DNA of 64,000 nt from Chryseobacterium sp. StRB126 (GTDB taxonomy: Bacteria > Bacteroidota > Bacteroidia > Flavobacteriales > Weeksellaceae). Below the pieces are notes generated by a model. It was not told the DNA's origin. It saw only the letters and a program-made list of their open reading frames with translations, and did not search any database. The position numbers and the translations under genes were made by a program. Each line of letters begins with the position of its first letter. Position 1 is the first letter of the stretch. Positions 1 through 6,793 of the stretch are shown in pieces. Where the stretch lies: positions 1,302,001 to 1,366,000 of the forward strand of contig NZ_AP014624.1 in NCBI RefSeq assembly GCF_000829375.1. Direction: 5' to 3'.

Positions 1-2
1 TA

Positions 3-179
3 AAAGGCTCTGTTGGTGGAGTATCGGCCCTAATTGAACTTCAGAAGAGTGTAAGTGAAGGATTTACTCAAAGAGAATCCGCGATTGAGATCATTAAAGA
101 AATCTATGGAATTAGTGCTGATCTCGCTGAGAAAATGATTGGACAACCTAAAAATAAAGTAGATGACCCCACTTTGTAA
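3..179 (+). CDS. 3' end of a phage structural gene, possibly portal protein (5' truncated by window)
   Basis: An open frame enters from the left edge and ends at TAA 177-179. The 58 visible residues contain GGVSALIELQKSVSEG followed by a helix with ESAIEIIKEIYGIS. From memory this resembles the C-terminal tail of portal-type proteins in Bacteroidetes phages, where a repeated 'GG(V)..I..I..SVSEG' element is followed by 'EIYG'. Its stop overlaps the start of the next gene at 163, which indicates translational coupling in a phage late operon. The catalytic or structural core is outside the window, so the portal assignment is only a guess; a head-morphogenesis protein is the alternative. Confidence 0.5.
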   Translation, partial: KGSVGGVSALIELQKSVSEGFTQRESAIEIIKEIYGISADLAEKMIGQPKNKVDDPTL

Positions 180-756
180 CATAGAGGCAAATTTAATTTC
201 CAAAAGTGATTTTGAATGCATTGGACAAGTTGCGAAACATTGTGATTGGGAGCAGTTATGTGTATTTATCAGAGAGCAAACTAACTTATGGCTAATCCCA
301 AAAATAGGGTATTGTCTAATAAGCAAAATTAATTCAGATCCGGAAAACGAATTAATTAAAAAGATTTGGTGTGGATCTGAGTATCAATGTGCAGGAAAGC
401 TAAAGGTTCATTTTGGATTAAAAAGGGTTATTATTCATGCTAGTTATGCAGCTTACATCTTTAGACATGGATATGTGGATACTGCAGTAGGGGTCGTTCA
501 AAAGATTAATCAAGATAGTGTTGCTGCACCAATTAACGAACTTAAATCAATAATGAATGAGCACTATAAAAACGCTGAGATTTACCTGGATATGGTTAAG
601 GATTATTTATGTACAGTAAAAGATGAAGAACAAATAAAAGATTGCATCCAATTCAATTGTAAAAATTGCGGATGCGGGGGTATAAACAATAACAACGAAA
701 TTCAAAATAGAAATCCTATCGGAAGAAATATAACAAAGTGGAATTATGATGATTGA
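163..756 (+). CDS. Phage protein, probable head-tail connector/adaptor-like
   Basis: This 197-residue protein has a helical central part (around residues 85-150) with HFGLKRVIIHASYAAYIFRH and TAVGVVQKINQDS, followed by a long helix ending in VKDYLC and a cysteine cluster CKNCGCGG near residue 166. The layout resembles connector-like proteins of flavobacterial phages, in which a helical 'YARYI...TPFGVV.K' segment is followed by a Cys-rich tail. The similarity is remembered, not computed. The gene overlaps the preceding frame by 17 bases and the following tail gene by 11 bases, so it belongs to the same late operon. The Cys cluster could bind a metal. The family is not firmly recognised. Confidence 0.5.
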   Translation: MTPLCNIEANLISKSDFECIGQVAKHCDWEQLCVFIREQTNLWLIPKIGYCLISKINSDPENELIKKIWCGSEYQCAGKLKVHFGLKRVIIHASYAAYIFRHGYVDTAVGVVQKINQDSVAAPINELKSIMNEHYKNAEIYLDMVKDYLCTVKDEEQIKDCIQFNCKNCGCGGINNNNEIQNRNPIGRNITKWNYDD

Positions 757-2608
757 TAAAAAACCGATACAAGATATGCCTAATAAGGCATTTGGAGATA
801 AGCATTTTGCTTCAGAATTCAATACAGTAAAACAATTTTTACTAAAAACAGCTGATGCTGTAAATGAAATTCCAGCAATGATTGCGTCAGATTCTAAGGG
901 TGAAGCAACTCCAACAAGTTCACCAACACCTTGGGCGCCAGGCGATCCTGCACTATTTGAAAAGTGGGAAGTAAAAGTAGCGGGTACCTATACTAATTTT
1001 AAAGATGAAAATAATCAATTTATAATCATTACTGAAGATGATTTTAAAGATAGTATAGTTCAGATTTGGGTAACAAATGGAGTAGCCAAGAAAGAAATAA
1101 TTAAACTGCCTGAAGTTGATTATAATATGAGTGCTTTAGATCCTGATTCTATAGATAAGGCAGAAACGGGCAAAAGTGTTTCTACTTATTTTAAAAGTCA
1201 AATTATACCACCAAAACAAACTTCATTTCTTAAAGAAGATGAAATAAACCTTTTCGATAAAAACGCAATTTCTATTGGTTATCTAAATAACGGTGTTTTT
1301 TCGCCTAACACGAGTTATTTAACTTCTGACTATATTCCAGTTGTTTCAGGGGATGTTATAAGAACGCAAACATACATTAATTGGGCGTGTTATGATGCCA
1401 ATCAAAATTTAATAATATATGATACTGTTCCGGGGGCAGGCGAAGAGTTTACAATACCTAATGATCCTCTAATTGCGTTCGTAAGAACAGACGCTCAAAT
1501 AGGATATAAGGATAGTCTTATGATTGTTAAAAACATACCTTATCCGCCTCAATATGTACCATACGGAGATAATGTAATTGACTATAAAGATGAAAACTTT
1601 AAATCACTAATTGTAAGTACTGTAAGAGAAAATCAATTAGCATTACGTGAGAAACATCTTAACCTGCTTGATACAAGTAAACTCATTAATGGTTTTATGC
1701 GAGCAGATGGATCTATCGATCCTAATGCAGGCGCAAAATTGACTGATTATATTCCTGTAACGCCGGGAAAAAGATATATAGCACCTGGAAGTTGGGACTC
1801 TGGATATTTTGATCAGAACAAGGGAAATTTTCAGTTAGTTACTGGAGTTGGTGGGAATTTTTTAATTCCTAACGGCGTCTATTTCATGCGGGTTGCAATA
1901 CCTGCATCTGCATTAATGCCTGATTCCATGATTTACGAAACTACCCAAAATCCTGTTGACTTCATTCCTTACGAACTGGCTAATATTGTATCAGAATTAC
2001 CTGCAGAACAATTGCGCCCCTTGTGCTCGCCAATAAGAGGCAAAAAATGGGGGAATATAGGAGATTCTATTGCGAATTTCGGAGTCGGATACAAGGTAAT
2101 TATTCCATCTCAGTCAAATTGTGAAACATTTAATTACGCGGTAGATGGCGCTAGTTATGCACCTAAATCGGGTCAAACGATGGTAATATCAGAAGCATAT
2201 GTAAACATGGCTAATGACCTTGATATTATTACCGTGCATGCAGGTGTCAACGATGTAACTGCCGGGACTCCAATTGGAACTAATTCTGATACCACTAATG
2301 TTACTTTTAAAGGTGCTTTGAACGTTACATTTAAAGGATTAATAAAAAAATATCTTGGAAGAAAAATAGGTATTATAACGCCGATTCAACGAGAGGGGAA
2401 CTCTTATTTACTTCCGTATGTTGATGCGATTAAGGAAATTGCAAAGATTTACGGATTGCCCGTTCTGGACCTTAATAGTAGTTGTGGTCTTACTCCGGAT
2501 ATTCCAGAAGTTAAAGCGGCTTACTTTGATAATATTGGCTTACACCCTAATCGCGATGGACATAAAGTTTTCGCTAATAAAATACAAACATTTTTAGAAT
2601 CCTTATAA
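746..2608 (+). CDS. Phage tail/receptor-binding protein with C-terminal SGNH hydrolase domain
   Basis: The 620-residue protein is likely a tail or baseplate component that hydrolyses ester groups, for example O-acetyls on surface polysaccharide. Two similar middle segments (about residues 165-235 and 308-375) each contain NLxD followed by SDYIPVVSGD or TDYIPVTPGK, so they look like a duplicated beta-rich module. The C-terminal domain (about 425-620) has the SGNH blocks: NIGDSIANFG (Ser441), HAGVNDV (Asn502) and GLHPNRDGHK (His600). The acidic residue normally three positions before the His is Ile597 here, with Asp595 two residues further upstream. The start at 746 overlaps the upstream gene; Met at 749 is an alternative. 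Lysis genes follow after four bases. Confidence 0.8.
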   Translation: MMIDKKPIQDMPNKAFGDKHFASEFNTVKQFLLKTADAVNEIPAMIASDSKGEATPTSSPTPWAPGDPALFEKWEVKVAGTYTNFKDENNQFIIITEDDFKDSIVQIWVTNGVAKKEIIKLPEVDYNMSALDPDSIDKAETGKSVSTYFKSQIIPPKQTSFLKEDEINLFDKNAISIGYLNNGVFSPNTSYLTSDYIPVVSGDVIRTQTYINWACYDANQNLIIYDTVPGAGEEFTIPNDPLIAFVRTDAQIGYKDSLMIVKNIPYPPQYVPYGDNVIDYKDENFKSLIVSTVRENQLALREKHLNLLDTSKLINGFMRADGSIDPNAGAKLTDYIPVTPGKRYIAPGSWDSGYFDQNKGNFQLVTGVGGNFLIPNGVYFMRVAIPASALMPDSMIYETTQNPVDFIPYELANIVSELPAEQLRPLCSPIRGKKWGNIGDSIANFGVGYKVIIPSQSNCETFNYAVDGASYAPKSGQTMVISEAYVNMANDLDIITVHAGVNDVTAGTPIGTNSDTTNVTFKGALNVTFKGLIKKYLGRKIGIITPIQREGNSYLLPYVDAIKEIAKIYGLPVLDLNSSCGLTPDIPEVKAAYFDNIGLHPNRDGHKVFANKIQTFLESL

Positions 2609-2612
2609 TGAA

Positions 2613-2924
2613 ATGGCAGATCCAAATACTAATCAAATCGGACGGATTCAGCAGCTTATCACAAAGAATCCTATCGCATTCGTTGCTGCAGTTTTCTTTG
2701 TTATGTTTTGGATCACCTACTTCATAAATATCAATAAAAATAATGATTCAGAAGAGTACTGGAAAGGATTGTATGAGAAAGAGAAATGGGAAAAAGACGC
2801 TTTGAAAGATCAGTTATTAAAAAAGGCCGGATATATTGAGAAAGAGACTATAAAAAAAGCAGATAGCACCCTTCGGGAAAAAACTCAAGAACAGGCCAAA
2901 ATAATTTTAAATCAAGCAAAATGA
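2613..2924 (+). CDS. Small phage membrane protein in the lysis block (holin or spanin candidate)
   Basis: The 103-residue product has one hydrophobic segment near residues 24-40 (AFVAAVFFVMFWITYF), followed by a charged, probably coiled-coil tail with many Lys and Glu residues. There is no signal cleavage site, so an inner-membrane anchor with the coil on one side is the simplest topology. It begins four bases after the tail gene and its stop overlaps the start of the next gene (ATGA-type, 2921-2924). Position next to a lysozyme suggests a lysis role such as holin or inner-membrane spanin subunit, but no family is recognised. Ordinary holins usually have two or more membrane segments, which argues for caution. 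Confidence 0.6.
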   Translation: MADPNTNQIGRIQQLITKNPIAFVAAVFFVMFWITYFININKNNDSEEYWKGLYEKEKWEKDALKDQLLKKAGYIEKETIKKADSTLREKTQEQAKIILNQAK

Positions 2925-3607
2925 AAAAGAATACATTTATAGCGATTTTGGTTTTGGCAGTTTTAGTTTTAGCCGCAAACCTTTTTACGGGATGGTTTAC
3001 TTTAAGTAAAAACGACAGAATTGTTGAAGACTCAAAGCATAAAAGTGATAGCATTGCTTTGTATACGTGGATGAATCGAATTGATAGCACCCTGCATGGA
3101 AAATTTGAAGAAAAAGAAGGTGATTTAATTCAGAATCATGTTACTAAAAACTATAACACTTATGTTCAGGATACTTTAGCTCCAGCTCTTAATATTGCTA
3201 CTGAAAAGATAGACGAATTAACAAGGGCTAAATTCATTTTAGAAGGACAATTAAAAGCAAGTAAGGAACAAAGGGAAAAGGACCGTATTTATTATGAAAA
3301 TAAATATATGCAGATCGTTTCCAATACGGCTGACAGTACTGTAAATTATAAATACAATGCAGTCGTTGACGTTGTTAAGTACAATGAAAGAAAATGGCTT
3401 TTAGGACCCGATAAAACGTACATCGATATTTCTTCTCCAGATAGAAACATGAAGATTAATGGTGTCGAACATTTCAAAAAGAGGATAGATATAAAACCTA
3501 AAAAAATAGGTTTTGGAATTCAGGCAGGTTATTATTATGTGCCAGGAGTAAATCAATTTTATCCGGGCCTTGGATTAGGTATTTCTTACAATTTAATCAG
3601 GCTATGA
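2921..3607 (+). CDS. Phage membrane-anchored coiled-coil protein with barrel-like C-terminus (DUF6808-like, spanin candidate)
   Basis: The 228-residue protein starts with a membrane segment (residues 6-27, FIAILVLAVLVLAANLFTGW). A long helical, charged region follows, about residues 35-125, that could span the periplasm. The last 35 residues read like amphipathic outer-membrane beta strands: GFGIQAGYYYVPGVNQF and YPGLGLGISYNL. The shape, inner-membrane anchor plus rod plus outer-membrane-seeking end, fits a one-piece spanin, though this is inference; such C-termini also occur in DUF6808 phage proteins of Bacteroidetes. Start and stop codons overlap both neighbours by four bases, so it is tightly coupled in the lysis block. 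Confidence 0.6.
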   Translation: MKKNTFIAILVLAVLVLAANLFTGWFTLSKNDRIVEDSKHKSDSIALYTWMNRIDSTLHGKFEEKEGDLIQNHVTKNYNTYVQDTLAPALNIATEKIDELTRAKFILEGQLKASKEQREKDRIYYENKYMQIVSNTADSTVNYKYNAVVDVVKYNERKWLLGPDKTYIDISSPDRNMKINGVEHFKKRIDIKPKKIGFGIQAGYYYVPGVNQFYPGLGLGISYNLIRL

Positions 3608-3699
3608 TCGACATCCTATTCAAAATAACACTTTACACATTGGGTGCCGAAACCGGGTTCTGCGGGAAAATAATAATTGACGAAATACTTAAGAAATGA
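3604..3699 (+). CDS. 31-residue phage ORF between DUF6808-like gene and lysozyme
   Basis: The frame ATG 3604 to TGA 3697-3699 encodes 31 residues (MIDILFKITLYTLG, then a GFCGK element and IIIDEILKK). Its ATG overlaps the preceding stop (ATGA at 3604-3607) and its TGA overlaps the lysozyme ATG (3696-3699), so ribosomes would pass through all three genes. This double overlap is the main evidence that it is real. The N-terminal half is amphipathic or hydrophobic and could lie along a membrane. No family is recognised; a lysis accessory peptide is possible. Confidence 0.5.
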   Translation: MIDILFKITLYTLGAETGFCGKIIIDEILKK

Positions 3700-4136
3700 A
3701 AACATCACAAAAAGGAATAGACTTAATATTGTCATTCGAAGGGTTCAGCGCTAAGCCTTATCTGGACTCTGCAGGGATTCCAACCATTGGCTATGGAAAC
3801 ACTTATTATCCGGGAGGTAAAAAGGTAACAATGAAAGATACGACTATTACGAAAGAAAAAGGCGCGGAACTCTTTGCGTTAGTATTGCCAACTTATGAGA
3901 AGGTTGTAAGTTCTAAAGTGAAAGTGGCTTTGACTCAGAATCAATTTGATGCTTTAGTATCTCACGCTTATAACACAGGAGGATCAGATGGTTTGTTTTC
4001 TTTAATCAATAAAAAAGCAGAGGAAGATGAGATCAGAAAGTGGTTCACTACAAAATATATTACAGCCGGAGTAAAAGTTTTGAACGGGCTAATCCGAAGA
4101 AGAAAGGCGGAAGCTGATTTGTTCTTTGCGAAATAA
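3696..4136 (+). CDS. Phage lysozyme (endolysin), glycoside hydrolase family 24
   Basis: This 146-residue enzyme should cleave the beta-1,4 bond between N-acetylmuramic acid and N-acetylglucosamine to release phage progeny. It shows the GH24 active-site pattern: Glu15 in SFEGFSAKPYLDSAG, Asp24 in the same segment and Thr30 in IPTIGYG, i.e. the E-x8-D-x5-T spacing of T4-type lysozymes. The later motifs NQFDALVSHAYNTG and GLIRRRKAEADLF are also characteristic. Length is normal for the compact lambdoid or T4-like enzymes. No signal peptide is visible, so release would depend on a holin. It closes the late operon and is followed by a hairpin terminator at 4142-4159. Confidence 0.92.
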   Translation: MKTSQKGIDLILSFEGFSAKPYLDSAGIPTIGYGNTYYPGGKKVTMKDTTITKEKGAELFALVLPTYEKVVSSKVKVALTQNQFDALVSHAYNTGGSDGLFSLINKKAEEDEIRKWFTTKYITAGVKVLNGLIRRRKAEADLFFAK

Positions 4137-4141
4137 AAATT

Positions 4142-4159
4142 CCCCACTGTTAGGTGGGG
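4142..4159. terminator. Bidirectional terminator after lysozyme
   Basis: The hairpin CCCCAC-TGTTAG-GTGGGG lies between convergent genes. A-rich sequence on the left gives a U tract for the reverse strand, and T-rich sequence on the right serves the forward strand. Confidence 0.75.
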
Positions 4160-4165
4160 TTATTG

Positions 4166-4381
4166 CTATTTTATTACAACAAATCCATTATATGGTCGTC
4201 CTGACGTTATTCGTACTGCATTTTCAATAATTTCAACACCTCCAATAACTTGATGGGTTGAGCCATCTTTAATCATATAGGTTTGTACAATTGGTTTGTC
4301 TTCAGAGTGGTCAATTGTAATGTCAATTTTAAAATCATCAGCATCCTGCTGCCAATCTGCTTCTGTGAAATTTTGTGTCAT
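4166..4381 (-). CDS. Hypothetical prophage protein, 71 residues
   Basis: The frame encodes a small acidic soluble protein (starts MTQNFTEADWQQDADDF, ends GRPYNGFVVIK). It contains alternating polar and hydrophobic residues typical of a beta-rich fold and no membrane segment. It is convergent with the lysozyme gene, from which a bidirectional hairpin separates it. Because it is read against the late operon it may be expressed in the lysogen, as prophage cargo often is, but nothing in the sequence proves this. No family is recognised. Confidence 0.55.
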   Translation of the reverse strand: MTQNFTEADWQQDADDFKIDITIDHSEDKPIVQTYMIKDGSTHQVIGGVEIIENAVRITSGRPYNGFVVIK

Positions 4382-4453
4382 GATCTAATTTTTAATTGTT
4401 AAGGGGCCAATATACAAACAATTAAAACACACGCATTACGGATTCCCGTAGAA

Positions 4454-4471
4454 TTATGACTACAGTCATAA
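4454..4471. promoter_or_regulatory. Inverted repeat, probable operator
   Basis: TTATGACT-AC-AGTCATAA is a perfect 8-bp inverted repeat with a 2-bp centre. It lies 10 bp upstream of a perfect forward promoter box (4482-4489), where it would overlap the -33 region. That position suits a repressor operator. Confidence 0.5.
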
Positions 4472-4481
4472 ATCGGCTACA

Positions 4482-4489
4482 TAAATTTG
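4482..4489 (+). promoter_or_regulatory. Promoter -7 box (TAAATTTG)
   Basis: TAAATTTG matches the Bacteroidetes TAnnTTTG box exactly. No clear -33 TTTG is seen; the inverted repeat at 4454-4471 occupies that area. The nearest feature downstream is a terminator at 4535-4558, with no ORF between them. Confidence 0.5.
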
Positions 4490-4494
4490 TATAT

Positions 4495-4562
4495 ATTAGA
4501 GTCTCGAATAATTTATTTCTATCAACACTTTTTTAACCTTCTGGTGCCCTGGGAGGTTTTTT
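4495..4562 (+). ncRNA. Candidate small RNA of about 65 nt in the prophage
   Basis: A forward promoter box (4482-4489) is followed by about 40 bases without any start codon and then by a terminator: stem AACCTTC / GGAGGTT at 4535-4558 with a T tract running to 4562. The T tract reads only in the forward direction, so it is not simply the terminator of the reverse gene ending at 4561. The transcript would overlap the 3' end of that reverse gene by a few bases. Promoter, operator-like repeat and terminator together suggest a small regulated RNA. No family is recognised and expression is unproven. Confidence 0.4.
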
Positions 4563-4791
4563 ATTTGGTAAGCACTTCCTGATTAAGCGGTATTTTCTGT
4601 AGTGAATATCTGTTGTCTAGTTTAAATTTGAAATATGACGACTTTTTGAATTCTCTGTAAAAATAATCATAAGCCTTTTTACTCTTAAGTTCGGCGGGGA
4701 ATGAGTCGTAAAACTTTTGCAGATTGGTTTCAATTGCAATCACTTTTTCCTCAAAAATAACAACATATATGTTCGATAACTTTTTATTCAT
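4561..4791 (-). CDS. Hypothetical prophage protein, 76 residues
   Basis: The 76-residue, lysine-rich product starts MNKKLSNIYVVIFEEKVIA and contains two short helical stretches (ETNLQKFYDSFPAELKSKK and YDYFYREFKKSSYF). It has no membrane segment or recognised domain. It has its own perfect reverse -7 box (4807-4814, TACTTTTG read in reverse) and is divergent from the YopX-like gene across a region with TGCAAAA repeats. A small early regulatory or host-directed protein would fit this place, but the sequence gives no direct clue. Confidence 0.55.
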   Translation of the reverse strand: MNKKLSNIYVVIFEEKVIAIETNLQKFYDSFPAELKSKKAYDYFYREFKKSSYFKFKLDNRYSLQKIPLNQEVLTK

Positions 4792-4806
4792 ACGACAATT
4801 CTACAT

Positions 4807-4814
4807 CAAAAGTA
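4807..4814 (-). promoter_or_regulatory. Reverse promoter -7 box (TACTTTTG)
   Basis: The reverse complement reads TACTTTTG, a perfect TAnnTTTG box, 15 bases before the ATG of the 76-residue reverse gene. Confidence 0.5.
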
Positions 4815-4834
4815 CAAAATAAGGCGTAAATAAT

Positions 4835-4880
4835 TGCAAAATATTTTAATATGCAAAATAATTCTACTATATTTGCAAAA
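4835..4880. repeat. Three TGCAAAA direct repeats in the divergent prophage control region
   Basis: TGCAAAA occurs at 4835-4841, 4852-4858 and 4874-4880, at 17 and 22 base steps. The third copy overlaps the end of the forward promoter box. The set lies between two divergent promoters and could bind a phage regulator, or may just reflect AT-rich composition. Confidence 0.35.
4868..4875 (+). promoter_or_regulatory. Forward promoter -7 box (TATATTTG)
   Basis: A perfect TAnnTTTG box lies 25 bases before the ATG of the YopX-family gene at 4901. It probably drives the run of small genes from 4901 to 6219. Confidence 0.55.
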
Positions 4881-4900
4881 GAAACATAAACAAAATAGTC

Positions 4901-5299
4901 ATGAAAGAAATAAAATTCAGATTTTGGGATGTAAAAGAATTTCTTTTTATCCCATGGATTAGCATACGATCAGCCAATCTATACGATTATCTAAATAAAA
5001 ACGAAAGCATTAACCCACAACAATACATTGGCGAAAAAGACAAAAACGGAGTTGAAATTTACGACGGAGATATTTTTAAGTTTTATGTTGGAAGCCGTGC
5101 ATTAAGAAAGGTCATTTTTCAATCAGGATCGTTTGGAGTAGTTGGCGTTACAGATGATAGAGAAAAAACATTTACTGAATTCATACCATTCGCAACGATG
5201 AATCAGAGTCTTATTGAACAGGGCATTTATGATGAAATAAACTCACTTATTGAAGTGGTTGGAAATATTCATGAAAACCCAGAATTATTAAAAGCTTAA
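4901..5299 (+). CDS. YopX family phage protein
   Basis: The 132-residue protein matches the YopX layout (named after phage SPbeta YopX). An N-terminal MKEIKFRFWDVKEF is followed by QYIGEKDKNGVEIYDGD near residues 45-60, a variable beta-rich core, and the C-terminal IEVVGNIHENPEL. These motifs are highly characteristic of small early proteins of phages and mobile elements in Firmicutes and Bacteroidetes. Its biochemical role is unknown; the family folds as a beta-barrel. It heads a forward operon of four small genes (next gene 3 bases after its stop) behind a perfect promoter box at 4868-4875. Confidence 0.88.
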   Translation: MKEIKFRFWDVKEFLFIPWISIRSANLYDYLNKNESINPQQYIGEKDKNGVEIYDGDIFKFYVGSRALRKVIFQSGSFGVVGVTDDREKTFTEFIPFATMNQSLIEQGIYDEINSLIEVVGNIHENPELLKA

Positions 5300-5302
5300 C
5301 CT

Positions 5303-5818
5303 ATGAAATTAATCCCCCTTTCGGACTTTATTCTGGAACAAAAAAGAAAAACGACGTCTGAGACAGACTATGTAAAACCGTTGAAATTAATTTTCAATTA
5401 TGCAGAATTTCTAAAACAGCCATTGACGCTGGGAATGTTTGTGCCTGTTGATAAACATGGGGTTGTGTTGGAGCCTTTACAATTTTGCTGCACAAGTTCT
5501 GATTGCGGATGCATGGGAATGCCTGTAAATGTAAGTGCTCAGGAAGAAATTGATGAATATTATGAAGCGAATGATAAGGTTTTACTCAAAGGAGTACTGC
5601 GAGTTAATAAAACGCCATATAAAGCAACTAAAAGAAATCTTATTGATTTGGTATCAGGCGAAAAATTTATGCGAATTTACACTGAACTTACATATTGGAC
5701 TGGAGAAATTGAAAAACAATATTTTGATGGCAAAAATAATTTGAAAGTTGAAGATTTAATAAAGTTTGATTTAACATTAACCCCTTCCGCTTTAGAGGCT
5801 ATAGGAATAAAAGTGTAG
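5303..5818 (+). CDS. Hypothetical phage protein with Cys cluster, 171 residues
   Basis: A soluble protein of 171 residues that begins MKLIPLSDFILEQKRKT. A cysteine group, CCTSSDCGCMGMP at about residues 53-65, could bind a metal or be structural. The rest mixes beta strands and helices and ends in TLTPSALEAIGIKV. It starts three bases after the YopX-like gene and is followed after three bases by the next small gene, so it is an operon member. A short frame in another phase inside it (5535-5744) is a shadow. No family is recognised. Confidence 0.6.
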   Translation: MKLIPLSDFILEQKRKTTSETDYVKPLKLIFNYAEFLKQPLTLGMFVPVDKHGVVLEPLQFCCTSSDCGCMGMPVNVSAQEEIDEYYEANDKVLLKGVLRVNKTPYKATKRNLIDLVSGEKFMRIYTELTYWTGEIEKQYFDGKNNLKVEDLIKFDLTLTPSALEAIGIKV

Positions 5819-5821
5819 AGT

Positions 5822-6004
5822 ATGGGAGCTAAAAAAACAAAATCAGAGAAAATGGCTGAAGCAGTTGGAGATGCATATGATGAAAGAACAAATAAATTAG
5901 ATGTACTAACATTCGCTTTATGGATAATGGCAAAAGGGACAAGATATAAGGCAGATGCAGAAGATATTATTAAGAAGATAAACCCTAAATTTTTTCAAGA
6001 TTAA
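5822..6004 (+). CDS. Hypothetical phage protein, 60 residues
   Basis: The small basic protein starts MGAKKTKSEKMAEAVGDAYD and appears fully helical, with LTFALWIMAKGTRYKADAED in the second half. The length and helical pattern recall short DNA-binding or assembly helper proteins, but no helix-turn-helix can be assigned. The ATG lies three bases after the preceding stop, which supports translation as part of the early operon. Confidence 0.5.
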   Translation: MGAKKTKSEKMAEAVGDAYDERTNKLDVLTFALWIMAKGTRYKADAEDIIKKINPKFFQD

Positions 6005-6024
6005 CCTCCATAAAATATAATAAG

Positions 6025-6219
6025 ATGAAGGAGAAAACAATTTTTAACATTCAGGATTTATTAGAGCATTATGAAAATAGAAAACTTGATTTACAATCTG
6101 ATTATGTCAATAGAGAATTACGTAGTCAGGGCAATATAATTCATGAACAAATTAAAGAGACTCAGGTGAAGATCAAGGAATTGAAAGGCTGTATTAAATG
6201 GCTTCAAAATATAAATTAA
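6025..6219 (+). CDS. Hypothetical phage protein, 64 residues, coiled-coil-like
   Basis: The product is almost wholly helical and charged (NIQDLLEHYENRKLDLQSD and IHEQIKETQVKIKELKG), with a heptad-like spacing that suggests a short coiled coil. It is the last gene of the forward operon that starts at 4901; a terminator hairpin follows at 6258-6277. No family is recognised. Confidence 0.5.
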   Translation: MKEKTIFNIQDLLEHYENRKLDLQSDYVNRELRSQGNIIHEQIKETQVKIKELKGCIKWLQNIN

Positions 6220-6257
6220 GAACTCATTAATTTGAGTTTTCATGGTTATTAGTTTTT

Positions 6258-6277
6258 ATCCTCGGTTTTCCGGGGAT
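6258..6277 (+). terminator. Terminator of the YopX-containing operon
   Basis: Stem ATCCTCGG / CCGGGGAT around a TTTT loop is followed by a run of T ending at 6282. One G-T wobble pair is present. Confidence 0.75.
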
Positions 6278-6342
6278 TTTTTATTTAAAACATTATATTT
6301 ACAATATCATTCTCAACATAAATTGAGTTTAATTAGTTTTTC

Positions 6343-6364
6343 ATCCCTGGCATAGTCCGGGGAT
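6343..6364 (+). terminator. Second terminator-like hairpin, unexplained
   Basis: Stem ATCCCTGG / CCGGGGAT with loop CATAGT is followed by TTTTTAT. It lies only 65 bases after another terminator, with no ORF between, so a separate short transcript may end here. The 3' arm is the same as that of the preceding terminator. Confidence 0.5.
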
Positions 6365-6445
6365 TTTTATGTGGATAACTTTTTAATGCGTCAAGTTCTG
6401 TCGCCATGCGGGTTTTGCTTTGCTGTAATAATTGTAAATTTAATT

Positions 6446-6781
6446 ATGCAAATTTCCGGAATCGTTTTTAAAATCTTTGAAGAGTCAGAAAAGGATGATT
6501 TAACAGAAAGAATCATCAGGATAAGGTCTTTTGAAAAAAATCAAGAGCTGGATATTTACGCGTATAATAAACTTGCATTTAGGACCGGATTCCTAAATGT
6601 AGGTGAGCAAGTTACATTTGAGCTTGTTTTAAGAGGCATTCCCGTGGGTAAAAAACAAGAAACACAAATAGTATTAGCAAAACCAATAAAACCGGATTTG
6701 ATACTGACAAAGGATCATCCTATTGAGGGGGTTGAATGGATAAGAAGGGATTCAAGCCAAGAACGCCAAAATAAAAAATGA
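6446..6781 (+). CDS. Hypothetical prophage protein, possibly DUF3127-like (OB-fold)
   Basis: I prefer the ATG at 6446, giving about 111 residues beginning MQISGIVFKIFEESEKDD. The in-frame ATG at 6371 would begin inside the sequence just after a terminator and adds a Cys-containing hydrophobic stretch of no clear role. The chain has beta-strand alternation and the segment VGEQVTFELVLRGIPVG. This recalls the EGDxVxVxFxLxGR turn of DUF3127, small single-strand-DNA-binding-like proteins of Bacteroidetes phages and plasmids. That match is weak and from memory. The gene converges with the integrase, with 12 bases between them. Confidence 0.5.
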   Translation: MQISGIVFKIFEESEKDDLTERIIRIRSFEKNQELDIYAYNKLAFRTGFLNVGEQVTFELVLRGIPVGKKQETQIVLAKPIKPDLILTKDHPIEGVEWIRRDSSQERQNKK

Positions 6782-6793
6782 TTATATAAGGCG

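Noticed and set aside
5535..5744. 69-residue frame inside the 171-residue phage gene
   Set aside because: It is a shadow frame fully inside a better supported gene and has no independent signals.
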